Source of the DNA: Gemmatimonadota bacterium
GTDB lineage: Bacteria; Gemmatimonadota; Gemmatimonadetes; Longimicrobiales; Gaopeijiaceae
Assembly: GCA_009841165.1 (NCBI GenBank)
Contig: VXMI01000114.1
Coordinates: 1 to 64,000 of the forward strand
Length of the DNA stretch: 64,000 nucleotides
Direction of reading: 5' to 3'
Made by a program: the position numbers and the translations under genes. This document shows positions 36,012 through 45,293 of the stretch, piece by piece. Under the pieces are notes generated by a model. The model was not told the origin of the DNA and did not search any database. It was given only the letters and a program-made list of their open reading frames with translations. Positions within the stretch are counted from its first letter, which is position 1. Each line of letters starts with the position of its first letter.

Positions 36012-37342
36012 CCGACGATCTTCGGACCTCGCGCGCGAATCGACGCCCGCCCGGTGCCCCGGAGGCGAGCCCGCCCGGCTTCGCCAGGATCCTCAAGGAT
36101 GGCGTGGGGGTGGCGATCGACGCCCTCCGTGGCAACTGGACGCGAACCCTCCTCGCCATACTCGGCGTGGGGGTTGGCACGGGCGTGGTCGTGACCGTGG
36201 CGGCCATCATGACGGGCATCCGCACCGAGGTTCTCAACATCTTCGAGGCATCGGGTCCCGACAACTTCACCGTCATGCCCTTCGACTTTTCCGATGTCCG
36301 AATCGCGTTTGACGGATCCGGAAGGCCGCCCTGGTGGGATCGTCCCGAGATTTCCGACAGAGAGATTCGGAGAATGCAGGGGCTCCCTGCCGTACACGAG
36401 TTGAACGCCTTCTTCGACTTCGGCGCGGCGATTCGGTTCGATTCCGACTGGGTGAGGAACCTCCAGTGGCACGGCATGTCTTCCTCCTGGACGATCTCAC
36501 GGCCGGGAGACTTCGTGGCGGGCAGGAACTTCACACAGGCCGAAGTGAACCAGGCCCGGGCGGTCGTGGTCATCTCCAATGAAGTGGCGACGGCCGTGTT
36601 CGGAGAACTGGATCCCGTGGGCAGGCGCGTAAGGGTCAATGCCGGCCGCCGCGCGGCAAACGAGTTGTTTACCGTGGTCGGGGTCTACGCGCCACTCGAG
36701 AACGCCTTCGGTGAGGTCACCGACAATTTCGCCGTTGTTCCATTCACTACTGCCGACAAACGCCTCAAGGCCCGCGATCGCTGGACCTTCATGATGGTGG
36801 ACATCGTGCCGCGAGCAGATGTCGGGTCCGAGGAGGCGGAAAACCAGATCATCTCCGCGCTTCGATCAATGCGCGAACTCGGCCCGGCTGATAACAACAA
36901 CTTCGCCATCGTGCGGGCCGGTCAAATCGTTGACCTCTTCAACCAGATGACGGCCATGTTCTTCGCGGTCATCCTCGGTCTCTCCTCGGTCGGCATGCTG
37001 GTTGGCGGAATCGGCGTGATCGGAATCATGCTCATCTCGGTGACCGAGCGAACCCGGGAGATCGGCATCCGCAAGGCCGTGGGCGCCACGCAGCAAGAGA
37101 TCAAGTGGCAGTTCCTGATCGAGGCGTCGCTCCTCACCGCGGCCGGAGCGCTGGCGGGTATCCTCGTGGGGTGGGCCGGCTCGGAAACCCTGGCGGCGAT
37201 CTCACCGCTGCCGGCAAGGATTCCACTGTGGTCGGTAGTTGCGGCGATCATACTGGCGACCTTCACCGGCATCCTGTTCGGCATGCTCCCGGCGTTGCGA
37301 GCCGCCCGCCTCGATCCTGTCGAAGCGCTCAGGTACGAGTGA
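36008..37342 (+). CDS. MacB-like FtsX permease, second copy
   Basis: Homologue of the preceding gene, 444 residues: N-terminal helix at about 45-65 (ILGVGVGTGVVVTVAAIMTG), periplasmic core (about 70-320), three C-terminal helices and the motif VTERTREIGIRKAVGATQQEI. The N-terminus is about 30 residues longer and is rich in Arg, Pro and Ser. ATG 36008 overlaps the previous stop, so the two subunits are produced together and probably form a heterodimer. Again no ATPase domain is present. Confidence 0.88.
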   Translation: MTDDLRTSRANRRPPGAPEASPPGFARILKDGVGVAIDALRGNWTRTLLAILGVGVGTGVVVTVAAIMTGIRTEVLNIFEASGPDNFTVMPFDFSDVRIAFDGSGRPPWWDRPEISDREIRRMQGLPAVHELNAFFDFGAAIRFDSDWVRNLQWHGMSSSWTISRPGDFVAGRNFTQAEVNQARAVVVISNEVATAVFGELDPVGRRVRVNAGRRAANELFTVVGVYAPLENAFGEVTDNFAVVPFTTADKRLKARDRWTFMMVDIVPRADVGSEEAENQIISALRSMRELGPADNNNFAIVRAGQIVDLFNQMTAMFFAVILGLSSVGMLVGGIGVIGIMLISVTERTREIGIRKAVGATQQEIKWQFLIEASLLTAAGALAGILVGWAGSETLAAISPLPARIPLWSVVAAIILATFTGILFGMLPALRAARLDPVEALRYE

Positions 37343-37385
37343 CCGGGATTCCCACGGGCGGCGGACACGGCGAACTTGAATCCGG

Positions 37386-38111
37386 ATGATCGAACCTCTG
37401 GACGTACTCGCGGTGATGGCGCATCCGGACGACGCCGAGATACTCTGTGGCGGCGCTCTCATCAAGTCCGCGAAAGCCGGGGAAAGGACCGGCGTGCTCG
37501 ACCTGACGGCGGGGGAAGCCGGGTCGAGCGGGACGATCGCCACCCGCGCCCGCGAGGCCGAGTGCGCCGCCGGAGTCATGGGTCTGGCGGTCAGACGCTG
37601 TGCCGGCCTGGAGGACTCGGCGCTGACGAATGATCGCGAGTCCAGGCTGGTAGTCGCAGGTATGATCCGGGCGCTCCGGCCGCGTGTCGTCGTGACGCAC
37701 TGGACCGAAGGCAGGCACCCCGACCATCGGGAAGCGGCGCGCCTGGCTCGGGACGCGAGTTTTCTCTCCGGACTCCTGAAGCTCCCTGTCGCGGGAGCTC
37801 CGCACCGGCCCGAAAAGCTGGTGTACGCCCTTTCCTTTCTGGAGAATCCCATCAAGCCGACGTTCGTTGTGGACATCACCGGCGAGATGGATCGCAAGAT
37901 CGACGCCCTTTCGTGCTACGACTCCCAGTTTCGGGGAAAGACCGGAATGGGCGAGGTGTTTCCGGGCGGCGACCGGCCATTGTTCGAACAGATCAGGAAC
38001 GTCCATGGTTCGTACGGCGCGCTGATCCGGTGCGGATACGCGGAACCGTATTGGACGAAGGAGACGGTAGAGGCGTCGACCCTCGGAACCCTGTCGGTCC
38101 GCTCCTTCTGA
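37386..38111 (+). CDS. bshB1: PIG-L family deacetylase, probable BshB1
   Basis: Zinc-dependent N-acetyl deacetylase of 241 residues. The metal motif AHPDDAE lies at residues 12-18 and the second ligand site HPDHREAAR near 116. The segments AGEAGSSGT, SRLVVAGMIRALRPRVVVTHW and FLENPIKPTFVVDIT match the bacillithiol BshB1 subgroup, which deacetylates GlcNAc-malate. Other members of the family act on different GlcNAc conjugates, so the symbol is an inference. It starts 43 bases after the permease and is followed by a strong hairpin. Confidence 0.8.
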   Translation: MIEPLDVLAVMAHPDDAEILCGGALIKSAKAGERTGVLDLTAGEAGSSGTIATRAREAECAAGVMGLAVRRCAGLEDSALTNDRESRLVVAGMIRALRPRVVVTHWTEGRHPDHREAARLARDASFLSGLLKLPVAGAPHRPEKLVYALSFLENPIKPTFVVDITGEMDRKIDALSCYDSQFRGKTGMGEVFPGGDRPLFEQIRNVHGSYGALIRCGYAEPYWTKETVEASTLGTLSVRSF

Positions 38112-38140
38112 TCGGCTGATTCAGGATTGGAGCCGACGGT

Positions 38141-38173
38141 GGGTCGGCGGACCGCCAGGCGGCCCGCCGACCC
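38141..38173 (+). terminator. Nested hairpin downstream of bshB1
   Basis: The arms GGGTCGGCGG (38141-38150) and CCGCCGACCC (38164-38173) pair perfectly, and the space between contains its own short palindrome CCGCC-A-GGCGG. The structure begins 29 bases after the stop. There is no T tract, so a terminator role is likely but not certain. Confidence 0.5.
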
Positions 38174-38603
38174 GATGCCGCGACGAATCGGGTGCCTGAA
38201 GTAGAACAGTCCGGCGTCGACCGTCTATGAGCCTGGGCATGTCTGCCGCCCTCCACACCAGGTCGCCCTCCGAGGTGTCGCGCGCGAAGGCAATGCCAGC
38301 ACGAGGGGAAGAAGGAGCGGAAAACGAAGCCCGAACCCAGTGTTTTCTCGACAATTGAATCTGGACCAGATTCCTTGCTTGGCTTTGGTTTGCTGGCGGC
38401 TGCGTCCGCTCGTCTTCATTGCCATCGGTGGCTTTTCCCGTCTTCGACCCGGTGGGGTGCTTCGTTCCGTGATCTTCGACCCCGGAAAACGGCGGGATCG
38501 AGCTGACTCGAGTCAGGCCCAAGGAAGATGAACCCTTTTCGGGGGCGTTGGGATAGCTGGATGGGACACACCGTCAGCGAAGAGTCATTGCGCCCACCAG
38601 GAA
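38174..38603. other. Non-coding gap, locally lower GC
   Basis: I see no credible gene here. The longest open frames (on both strands) lack any family similarity and a ribosome-binding site. A stretch around 38320-38400 is only about half GC by hand count (29 of 60 in the line from 38341) in a region otherwise well above 60 percent. The section lies between two terminator-like hairpins of converging operons and may be an eroded segment. Confidence 0.5.
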
Positions 38604-38619
38604 GGCGACCGGCGTCGCC
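38604..38619 (-). terminator. Hairpin after the nuo-manB unit
   Basis: GGCGAC-CGGC-GTCGCC, a six-base stem with four-base loop, begins seven bases downstream of the phosphomannomutase stop in the direction of transcription. It has no clear T run. It is a plausible end for the long leftward operon. Confidence 0.4.
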
Positions 38620-38625
38620 CGGGAG

Positions 38626-39996
38626 TCAGACCTGCACGCCCTGCCTGCGCAACCAGTCCTCCAGCGTCGCCCGGATCGTTCTCAGCCGTTCACGGGACCG
38701 GGCTTCGTATCTCGTCACGATCACGGGCTGGGTGTTGGACGCACGCACCAGCCCCCATCCGTGCTCGAAGAGCACACGCACACCGTCCACCGCCACCACC
38801 TTGTAGCCCGAGCTGAAGTGCTCGCGGGCACGTTCGACGATCCCGAACTTCTCATCCTCCTCGACGGCGATTCGGAGTTCGGGGGTCGAGACATACCTGG
38901 GAAAACCGTCGACTACTTGAGAGAGAGGGCGCGTGGATCTGGATACAAGATCCAGCAGCCGGCAGGCCGCATAGAGGGCGTCGTCGAATCCCAGATAGTC
39001 GTCCGAAAAGCAGATGTGACCGGAGAGCTCTCCCGCGAGACGTGCGCCTGTTTCCCTCATCTTCTCCTTGATGAGCGAGTGACCGGTCTTCCACATGACA
39101 GGCACGCCGCCCGCTTCCGAAAAGACCTCCGGGAGGACCTGCGAGCACTTCACGTCGAACACCAGTTTCTCGCCCGGCCCGCGGCGGCGAAGCAGATCCA
39201 GTCCGAACAGCAGAAGAAGCACGTCTCCCCTGACGATGCCTCCGCGGTGATCCACGACGCCGATACGGTCCGCGTCGCCGTCGAACCCGATCCCCAACTC
39301 CGCGCCGTGCGCCCGCACCGAGGCGATGAGGTCCTGAACGTACTCGTCCACGGTAGGGTCGGGGTGATGGTTGGGGAAGGTGCCGTCCGAATCGCAGTAC
39401 AGCGGAATGACCTCGGCCCCGATCGCCTCGAGAAGCTCGACGGCGACCACCGAACCCGTGCCGTTTCCGCAATCCACCACCACCTTGACCGGGCGTGCCA
39501 GCTTGAACCGTGCAGCCAGGTCGTCCACGTAGCCCGGCAGCACCTCACTGGATTCCGCCCGTCCTGTCCCCGCCGTGAACTCGGCGTTGCGGATGCGGCG
39601 AAGGAGGCCCTGTATCGCGTCCCCGTGCATGGACGCCCCCGCCATGGTCATCTTGATGCCGTTGTACTCCGCGGGGTTGTGGGACCCGGTGATCTGCACC
39701 GCGCCGTCGGCCTGGAGCCGATACTCGCTGAAATAGCTCACCGGGGTGGGAACCGTGCCGAGCCGGATCACGTCGCATCCGACGGACGTCAGCCCGCGAA
39801 CCATCCCGGTGCGCAGTGCGGGCGACGATGGACGGTTGTCTTCGCCTACCACAACCCTGGGCCGGCCAACCGCGCCTCGGTGTCTCAACTCCGAGCCGTA
39901 GGCCTTCCCCACCGCCTCGGCGACGGAAGGATCAAGTTCCTCGCCGACGATTCCACGGATGTCGTACTTGCGGAAGATGTGCTCCCGGAGGGGCAT
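38626..39996 (-). CDS. manB: Phosphomannomutase/phosphoglucomutase
   Basis: Alpha-D-phosphohexomutase of 456 residues, interconverting the 1- and 6-phosphates of mannose and/or glucose. The N-terminus FRKYDIRGIVGEELDP, the phosphoserine loop QITGSHNPAEYNG (about 105-117), the metal site GFDGDADRIGVVD and the sugar-binding loop GELSGHICFSD, followed by the phosphate-binding C-terminal ASNTQPVIVTRYEA, define the family (AlgC-like). It lies 26 bases after nuoN on the same strand, with no promoter seen, so it is probably the last gene of the nuo operon. It could feed the manC product pathway encoded at 6134. Confidence 0.92.
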   Translation of the reverse strand: MPLREHIFRKYDIRGIVGEELDPSVAEAVGKAYGSELRHRGAVGRPRVVVGEDNRPSSPALRTGMVRGLTSVGCDVIRLGTVPTPVSYFSEYRLQADGAVQITGSHNPAEYNGIKMTMAGASMHGDAIQGLLRRIRNAEFTAGTGRAESSEVLPGYVDDLAARFKLARPVKVVVDCGNGTGSVVAVELLEAIGAEVIPLYCDSDGTFPNHHPDPTVDEYVQDLIASVRAHGAELGIGFDGDADRIGVVDHRGGIVRGDVLLLLFGLDLLRRRGPGEKLVFDVKCSQVLPEVFSEAGGVPVMWKTGHSLIKEKMRETGARLAGELSGHICFSDDYLGFDDALYAACRLLDLVSRSTRPLSQVVDGFPRYVSTPELRIAVEEDEKFGIVERAREHFSSGYKVVAVDGVRVLFEHGWGLVRASNTQPVIVTRYEARSRERLRTIRATLEDWLRRQGVQV

Positions 39997-40022
39997 CGCC
40001 GCGCGCCTCGTGCTCGTTCGCG

Positions 40023-41537
40023 TCAGGGCACCAGCGCCTGGGACGCGCCCGCAACCAACAGCCTCAGCCCTTCGACCGAACCATATGCGAGATCGAGAAC
40101 GGTTTCGGGGAAGATCCCGCCCAGGATGATCAGTCCGGCGCTCAAGACGAGCACCGCGTGGGTGGCGAAGGGGGGATCGGCGCTGGACGCGATGGCGGCG
40201 GCGGTATCGTCACCCTCTTTCATCCACATGTACCAGGCCACGCGCAGGTAGTACCAGTACGACACAACGGTGGTGAGCACCAGCACGACCGACAGCCACC
40301 ACAGACGGGCCTCGGCCGCTCCCAGCAGGAGCTGGTACTTGGCGATGAAGCCTGCGGTACCCGGAAACCCGGCCAGCGAGAGCAGAAACACCGTCATGAA
40401 GACGCCCAGAACCGGACGACGCCACCCGAGCCCGGCGTAGTCCTCGATCCGGCTGTTCCCCTCGGACTGGCCGCCGACCGTGACCACGACGGCGAAGGCC
40501 GCGATGGTCATGATCGTGTAGACCAGGAGATAGAAGAGGAGCGAAGCGACCGCGGTGTCGTTGCCGGCCACCAGTGCCACGAGCAGATAGCCGCCGTGTG
40601 CGATCGAGGAGTAGGCCAGCATCCGCTTCACATTGGACTGGGCCAGCGCCACGACGTTGCCGACGACCATGGTAATCGCCGCGAGCCAATACAGAATCGG
40701 CCACCACTGCCCGTACACGCCCTCGAGTCCCACCACGAAGACCCGCAGAAACGCCACAAACGCCGCCGCCTTTACCGCAGCGGCCATGAACGCGGTCACC
40801 GGTGTCGGAGCCCCCTCATACACGTCGGGGGTCCACATGTGGAATGGTACCGCCGCCACCTTGAAGCCGAATCCGATCGCGAGGAGCGCAATTCCGGGAA
40901 CCAGCAGCTGGTTCGCCGTGGTTCCCGCGCCGATGGCCGAAGCGATCATCTGGATGTTCGTGCTTCCGGCCGCACCGTAGATCAGCGCGATTCCGAAAAG
41001 CAGGAACCCGGTGGCAAACGCGCCCAGGAGGAAGTACTTGAGTCCGGCTTCAGCCGACCGCCGATCCCGGCGGTTGAATCCGACCAGGGCATACACGCCG
41101 ATCGACATGAGTTCGAGCCCCAGGAAGATAACCATGAGGTCGCGCGCCGAGGCCATGACCATCATCCCCACGGTCGCAAACAGGATCAGCGAGTAGTACT
41201 CGCCCGCCTGGAGCTTTTGCCGGGTGACGTATGCCAGGGAAATCACGATCGACAGCGCGGCAGCCAGTATGAAGATCCAGTTCGCGAAGAGCCGGAACCG
41301 GTCCACCGCGATCATGGCGCTGGCACCGTCCTCGGCCACCCCGGAGTAGAGCCATCCGTTGGCGACCGCGGCGAGAGCCAGTCCCGCCACAGCCATCCAG
41401 CCGGTTTCCTGGCCCCGTCCTCCACCGTCCTTGCGGACCACCCCCATGATCAGGATGACCATCCCCCAGCACGAGAGCACGACCTCGGGGAGAAGCGCCA
41501 TGACGTAGTGGAAGCTGGACGTATAGTCGAGGAGCAT
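40023..41537 (-). CDS. nuoN: NADH-quinone oxidoreductase subunit N
   Basis: Antiporter-like proton-pumping subunit of complex I, 504 residues and about 14 membrane helices. ATG 41537 (MLLDYTSSFHYVMALLPEVVLSCWG) has GGAG just upstream and is four bases from the nuoM stop; the longer frame is not conserved. Typical segments are KYFLLGAFATGFLLFGIALIYG with the conserved Lys and Glu-containing helix, and VKAAAFVAFLRVF. Last of the nuo genes. Confidence 0.96.
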   Translation of the reverse strand: MLLDYTSSFHYVMALLPEVVLSCWGMVILIMGVVRKDGGGRGQETGWMAVAGLALAAVANGWLYSGVAEDGASAMIAVDRFRLFANWIFILAAALSIVISLAYVTRQKLQAGEYYSLILFATVGMMVMASARDLMVIFLGLELMSIGVYALVGFNRRDRRSAEAGLKYFLLGAFATGFLLFGIALIYGAAGSTNIQMIASAIGAGTTANQLLVPGIALLAIGFGFKVAAVPFHMWTPDVYEGAPTPVTAFMAAAVKAAAFVAFLRVFVVGLEGVYGQWWPILYWLAAITMVVGNVVALAQSNVKRMLAYSSIAHGGYLLVALVAGNDTAVASLLFYLLVYTIMTIAAFAVVVTVGGQSEGNSRIEDYAGLGWRRPVLGVFMTVFLLSLAGFPGTAGFIAKYQLLLGAAEARLWWLSVVLVLTTVVSYWYYLRVAWYMWMKEGDDTAAAIASSADPPFATHAVLVLSAGLIILGGIFPETVLDLAYGSVEGLRLLVAGASQALVP

Positions 41538-41541
41538 CGGT

Positions 41542-43116
41542 CTACTCCTCCTCGCCGGCAGGTCTGGGTGCGAGCCCGGCGCCCGGATCCGACGCACCGT
41601 CGAACAGCACCGTTCGCGCCTCCTCCACACGCTCCAGCACCACCTGGACGCTCGGCTCCATTCGCCGCAGGAAGGGTGCCGGATGGACGCCGATCCATAT
41701 CATCAGCGCCACGAGGGGCCCGAGCACGACACACTCCCGCCGCGACAGATCCGCGAAGGTCCTGTTCTCTGGCTTGTCCAGCTTGTTGAAGAGCACCCGC
41801 TGTACCATCGGAAGCATATAGTAGGCCGCAAAGATCACGCCCGTCGCGGCAATGATCGCCGTCACCGCATGGGTCTCGAAGGTGCCGATCAGCGCCAGGA
41901 ATTCGCCGATGAAGCCGCTTGTGCCGGGAAGGCCGATCGATGCCAGGGCAGTGATCACGAACGCCGTGGCGAAGAAGGGTGCAACCCGGCCGATCCCCCC
42001 GAAGTCCTCGATTCGCCGCGTGTGCCGGCGTTCGTACATCATCCCCAGCAGCAGGAAGAGCGCTCCGGTGGAAATGCCGTGGCTGATCATGACCACGAGC
42101 CCGCCCTGCAGCCCGTTGACCGTCAGCGCGAAGACCCCGATCACCACGAAGCCCATGTGCGCGACCGAGGTGTAGGCCACGAGCTTCTTCGCATCGGGCT
42201 GCACGGCTGCCACCCATGCCGCGTAGATGATCCCCGCAACGCCCAGAACGAGCATGACGGCGACAACCGTGGGGTGTTGCGCCGCTCCCGGGAAGAAAGG
42301 CAGGAGGAAGCGCAGGAAGCCGTAGGTGCCCATCTTGAGCAGCAGCGAGGCCAGAATCACCGACCCCGGCGTGGGCGCCTCGACGTGCGCGTCCGGAAGC
42401 CAGGTATGCAGCGGGAAGATGGGAACCTTGATCCCGAATGCCAGGGCAAAGGCCGCGAAGAGCCAAAGCTGCTCGCGCATCGTCAGGTCGGCACCGAGGA
42501 ATGCCTCGTAGCTGAAGGACCCGGAGCCGCTGCTGAAGTAGATGTAGAGAATGGCGACCAGCATCAGCAGCGAACCCACCGCCGTGTAGAGGAAGAATTT
42601 CACGGCCGCGTAGATCCTGCGCTCACCACCCCAGATGCCCACAATGAAGTACATCGGGATCAGCGTGAGCTCGAAGAACACGTAGAAGAGGAAGATGTCG
42701 GTCGCGAGGAAGACCCCGACCACGCCCGTCTGCAGGAGGAGCATGAGGGCGTAGAAGGCCTTGCGACGGGTCTTGATGTACTCGAACGAACCCAGGATCG
42801 CGATCGGTGTCGTGAGCGTGGTGAGCATGACCATGAACACCGAAATCCCGTCCAGGCCCAGCGCGTAGCTCACGCCCCAGGACTCGATCCAGGGAGTGGA
42901 GGACTGCATGGCGAAGCCGCCGCCGCCCGGGTCGAAGCTCCACCAGAGCCCGAGACTCAGCACGAAGACGGTTCCGGACCACGAGAATGCGATGTGCTTC
43001 GCCCTGTCCTCTGCGGCGGCCATCACATGGAACAGCCCCGCGACAGGGAGCCACAGGAGGGCATGAAGGACCCAGTCCTCGTACAGGGCCGGGATCGAAG
43101 CGATGAAATCCGTCAT
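41542..43116 (-). CDS. nuoM: NADH-quinone oxidoreductase subunit M
   Basis: Antiporter-like subunit, 524 residues, with about 14 helices. Conserved features include SWGVSYALGLDGISVFMVMLT, FFELTLIPMYFIVGIWGG with the glutamate needed for pumping, KFFLYTAVGSLLML with the conserved Lys, and the lysine helix LLLKMGTYGFLRF. It lies between nuoL (seven bases upstream) and nuoN (four bases downstream). Confidence 0.97.
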   Translation of the reverse strand: MTDFIASIPALYEDWVLHALLWLPVAGLFHVMAAAEDRAKHIAFSWSGTVFVLSLGLWWSFDPGGGGFAMQSSTPWIESWGVSYALGLDGISVFMVMLTTLTTPIAILGSFEYIKTRRKAFYALMLLLQTGVVGVFLATDIFLFYVFFELTLIPMYFIVGIWGGERRIYAAVKFFLYTAVGSLLMLVAILYIYFSSGSGSFSYEAFLGADLTMREQLWLFAAFALAFGIKVPIFPLHTWLPDAHVEAPTPGSVILASLLLKMGTYGFLRFLLPFFPGAAQHPTVVAVMLVLGVAGIIYAAWVAAVQPDAKKLVAYTSVAHMGFVVIGVFALTVNGLQGGLVVMISHGISTGALFLLLGMMYERRHTRRIEDFGGIGRVAPFFATAFVITALASIGLPGTSGFIGEFLALIGTFETHAVTAIIAATGVIFAAYYMLPMVQRVLFNKLDKPENRTFADLSRRECVVLGPLVALMIWIGVHPAPFLRRMEPSVQVVLERVEEARTVLFDGASDPGAGLAPRPAGEEE

Positions 43117-43123
43117 GTCGTCA

Positions 43124-45289
43124 TCAGAGGAAGACCGCGGCCCCGAGCACGAGGAGCACGCCCAGGGTCAGCACGAATGCATATGTATTTGCCTGGCCGG
43201 TCTGGAAGAGACTGACCGTCCAGCCGGCGAGACGCGTGAAGTTGCCGACGAAGTTGACGAAACCGTCGATGAGCACCGCATCGACCACCTTCCAGCACCA
43301 CCGCGAGGCCGCCAGCACCGGCCGTACGATCCCCGCGTCGAAGACTTCGTCGAAGTACCACTTGTTGGCCAGAATCCCGCGCAGCCCCCCGGGGGCCGCA
43401 GTGTCCCGGGCAGCTGCGACGTACTTGCGCCCGCCGAGCGCCCGGAGCGCCGCCAGGACCACAACGGCCGCAGCGAGGGTCGACGCGAGCGCCCATGCGA
43501 ATTCCCCACCGCCGACAAGGGGAGCCCCGTATGCCGGCTCTCCCAGTGCGGCCGTCTGGATTGCGGCCGCATCGTGCGTGACGGGTTCGAGCCAGTGATG
43601 CAGCCATTCGCTCATCGGCAGAGCCCCGAAGAGCCCCAGGAAGGACTCGGCCAGCGGTTCGGGGACGTTGACCCAGCCGCCGAAGACCGAAAGCACGGCC
43701 AGAATCGCCAGGGGTACCCACATCACGCGGGGCGCCTCGTGCAGATGCGGGCGGGCGTTGCGTTCCACGCGGCTTTCCCCGTGGAAGGTCATCACCATCA
43801 GCCGGGTCATGTAGAAGGCCGTCAGCATCGCGGTGACGAGTGCGACCAGCCAGTAGACCGTGTAGAGCGTCCCGAAGGGATTGGACGGGGCGCCGGCCCA
43901 CGCCGCCGTATACCAGATGATCTCGTCCTTCGAGAAGAAGCCGGCCAGTGGCCATATCCCGGCGATTGCGAGGGTGGCGACCCACATCACCACCCAGGTG
44001 ATGCGCATGCGGTCCTTCAGTCCCCCCATGTTCCGCATGTCCTGCGCATCCTCGTGGCTGTCGGCCCTGTGCAGGGCGTGGTGCATTGCGTGGATGACCG
44101 CGCCGGCCCCGAGGAACAGCAGCGCCTTGAAGAATGCGTGCGTCATGAGGTGGAAGATGGCGGCGGTGAACGCTCCCACACCCGCTCCCAGGAACATGAA
44201 GCCGAGCTGCGAGACGGTCGAATAGGCGAGCACCTTCTTGATGTCGTGCTGCTGCAGGGCGATGGTCGCCGCCAGCAGTGCGGTGAGCACCCCTACCCCG
44301 GCCACCACCGCCTGGCTGGTGGGTGCGAGCGCGTACAGAACAGAGGATCGCGCCACCATGTACACGCCCGCCGTGACCATGGTAGCCGCATGGATGAGCG
44401 CGGATACGGGCGTGGGGCCGGCCATCGCGTCGGGCAGCCACACGTGAAGCGGAACCTGTGCGCTCTTCCCTGCGGCGCCGAGCATGAGCAGCAGCGTGAT
44501 TGCCGTAACGGTGGCGCCGCCCGCCGCCAGCCGGCCCTCGGCTCCCTCGAATACCGGGCCGAAGTCCAGCGTCCCGAACGCCTGGAAGAGGAGGAACATC
44601 GCCAGCAGGAAGCCGAGATCCCCGATCCGGTTGACGATGAACGCCTTCTTCCCGGCGTCCGACTTCTCACGGTCGGTGAACCAGTACCCGATCAGCAGGT
44701 AGCTGCAGAGCCCGACGCCCTCCCAGCCGATGAACATCATCGCGTAGCCGGCGCCCATCACCAGCACCAGCATGAAGAAGACGAAGAGGTTCAGGTACGC
44801 GAAGTACCTCGGGTAGCCCGTGTCGTCCTTCATGTAGCCGACGCTGAAGACATGGATGAGGAAGCCCACGCCCGTCACGACCAGCATCATGATCATCGAG
44901 AGCTGGTCGAGCTGGATGGCGGCGTCGATCTGCAGGTTCCCGGTTACGATCCAGGTCCAGTACCTCACCACCACGGGATCGTGCAACTCCGCCCCGTACA
45001 TGCCCGCAAAGTTCCAAAGCGCGAGGACGAACGCGACGAACATCACCCCGGGACCGACCCAGGTGGGCAGCGTGTGCGTGCGGGGGCGTGCGGGTCCGGC
45101 GAAGGGATCCCACTCGGTGCCCGAGCGGAGCGCCGCGGACGACCGAGCCGCCGACCGGAGCGCGAGAACGCCGTTGACCACGAACCCCAGCAGCGGGAGC
45201 AGTATGATCAGCCCAGGCAGAACCGGCTCCCATTGCGCGACTTCCTGGACGGGAAGGTGTGGCCCCGGCACGGATGCGGCGAATCCCAT
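43124..45289 (-). CDS. nuoL: NADH-quinone oxidoreductase subunit L
   Basis: Largest pump subunit, 721 residues with about 16 helices and the long lateral C-terminal helix that bridges the other pumps. Motifs: FIGWEGVGLCSYLLIGYW with the conserved Glu, KKAFIVNRIGDLGFLLAM, KSAQVPLHVWLPDAMAGPTPVSALIHAATMVTAGVY and MGGLKDRMRITW. ATG 45289 is four bases after nuoK. Confidence 0.97.
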   Translation of the reverse strand: MGFAASVPGPHLPVQEVAQWEPVLPGLIILLPLLGFVVNGVLALRSAARSSAALRSGTEWDPFAGPARPRTHTLPTWVGPGVMFVAFVLALWNFAGMYGAELHDPVVVRYWTWIVTGNLQIDAAIQLDQLSMIMMLVVTGVGFLIHVFSVGYMKDDTGYPRYFAYLNLFVFFMLVLVMGAGYAMMFIGWEGVGLCSYLLIGYWFTDREKSDAGKKAFIVNRIGDLGFLLAMFLLFQAFGTLDFGPVFEGAEGRLAAGGATVTAITLLLMLGAAGKSAQVPLHVWLPDAMAGPTPVSALIHAATMVTAGVYMVARSSVLYALAPTSQAVVAGVGVLTALLAATIALQQHDIKKVLAYSTVSQLGFMFLGAGVGAFTAAIFHLMTHAFFKALLFLGAGAVIHAMHHALHRADSHEDAQDMRNMGGLKDRMRITWVVMWVATLAIAGIWPLAGFFSKDEIIWYTAAWAGAPSNPFGTLYTVYWLVALVTAMLTAFYMTRLMVMTFHGESRVERNARPHLHEAPRVMWVPLAILAVLSVFGGWVNVPEPLAESFLGLFGALPMSEWLHHWLEPVTHDAAAIQTAALGEPAYGAPLVGGGEFAWALASTLAAAVVVLAALRALGGRKYVAAARDTAAPGGLRGILANKWYFDEVFDAGIVRPVLAASRWCWKVVDAVLIDGFVNFVGNFTRLAGWTVSLFQTGQANTYAFVLTLGVLLVLGAAVFL

Positions 45290-45293
45290 CAGG

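Noticed and set aside
38121-38522. Open frame of 133 codons in the intergenic gap, minus strand
   Set aside because: No homology, no ribosome-binding site, and it runs through the hairpin after bshB1.
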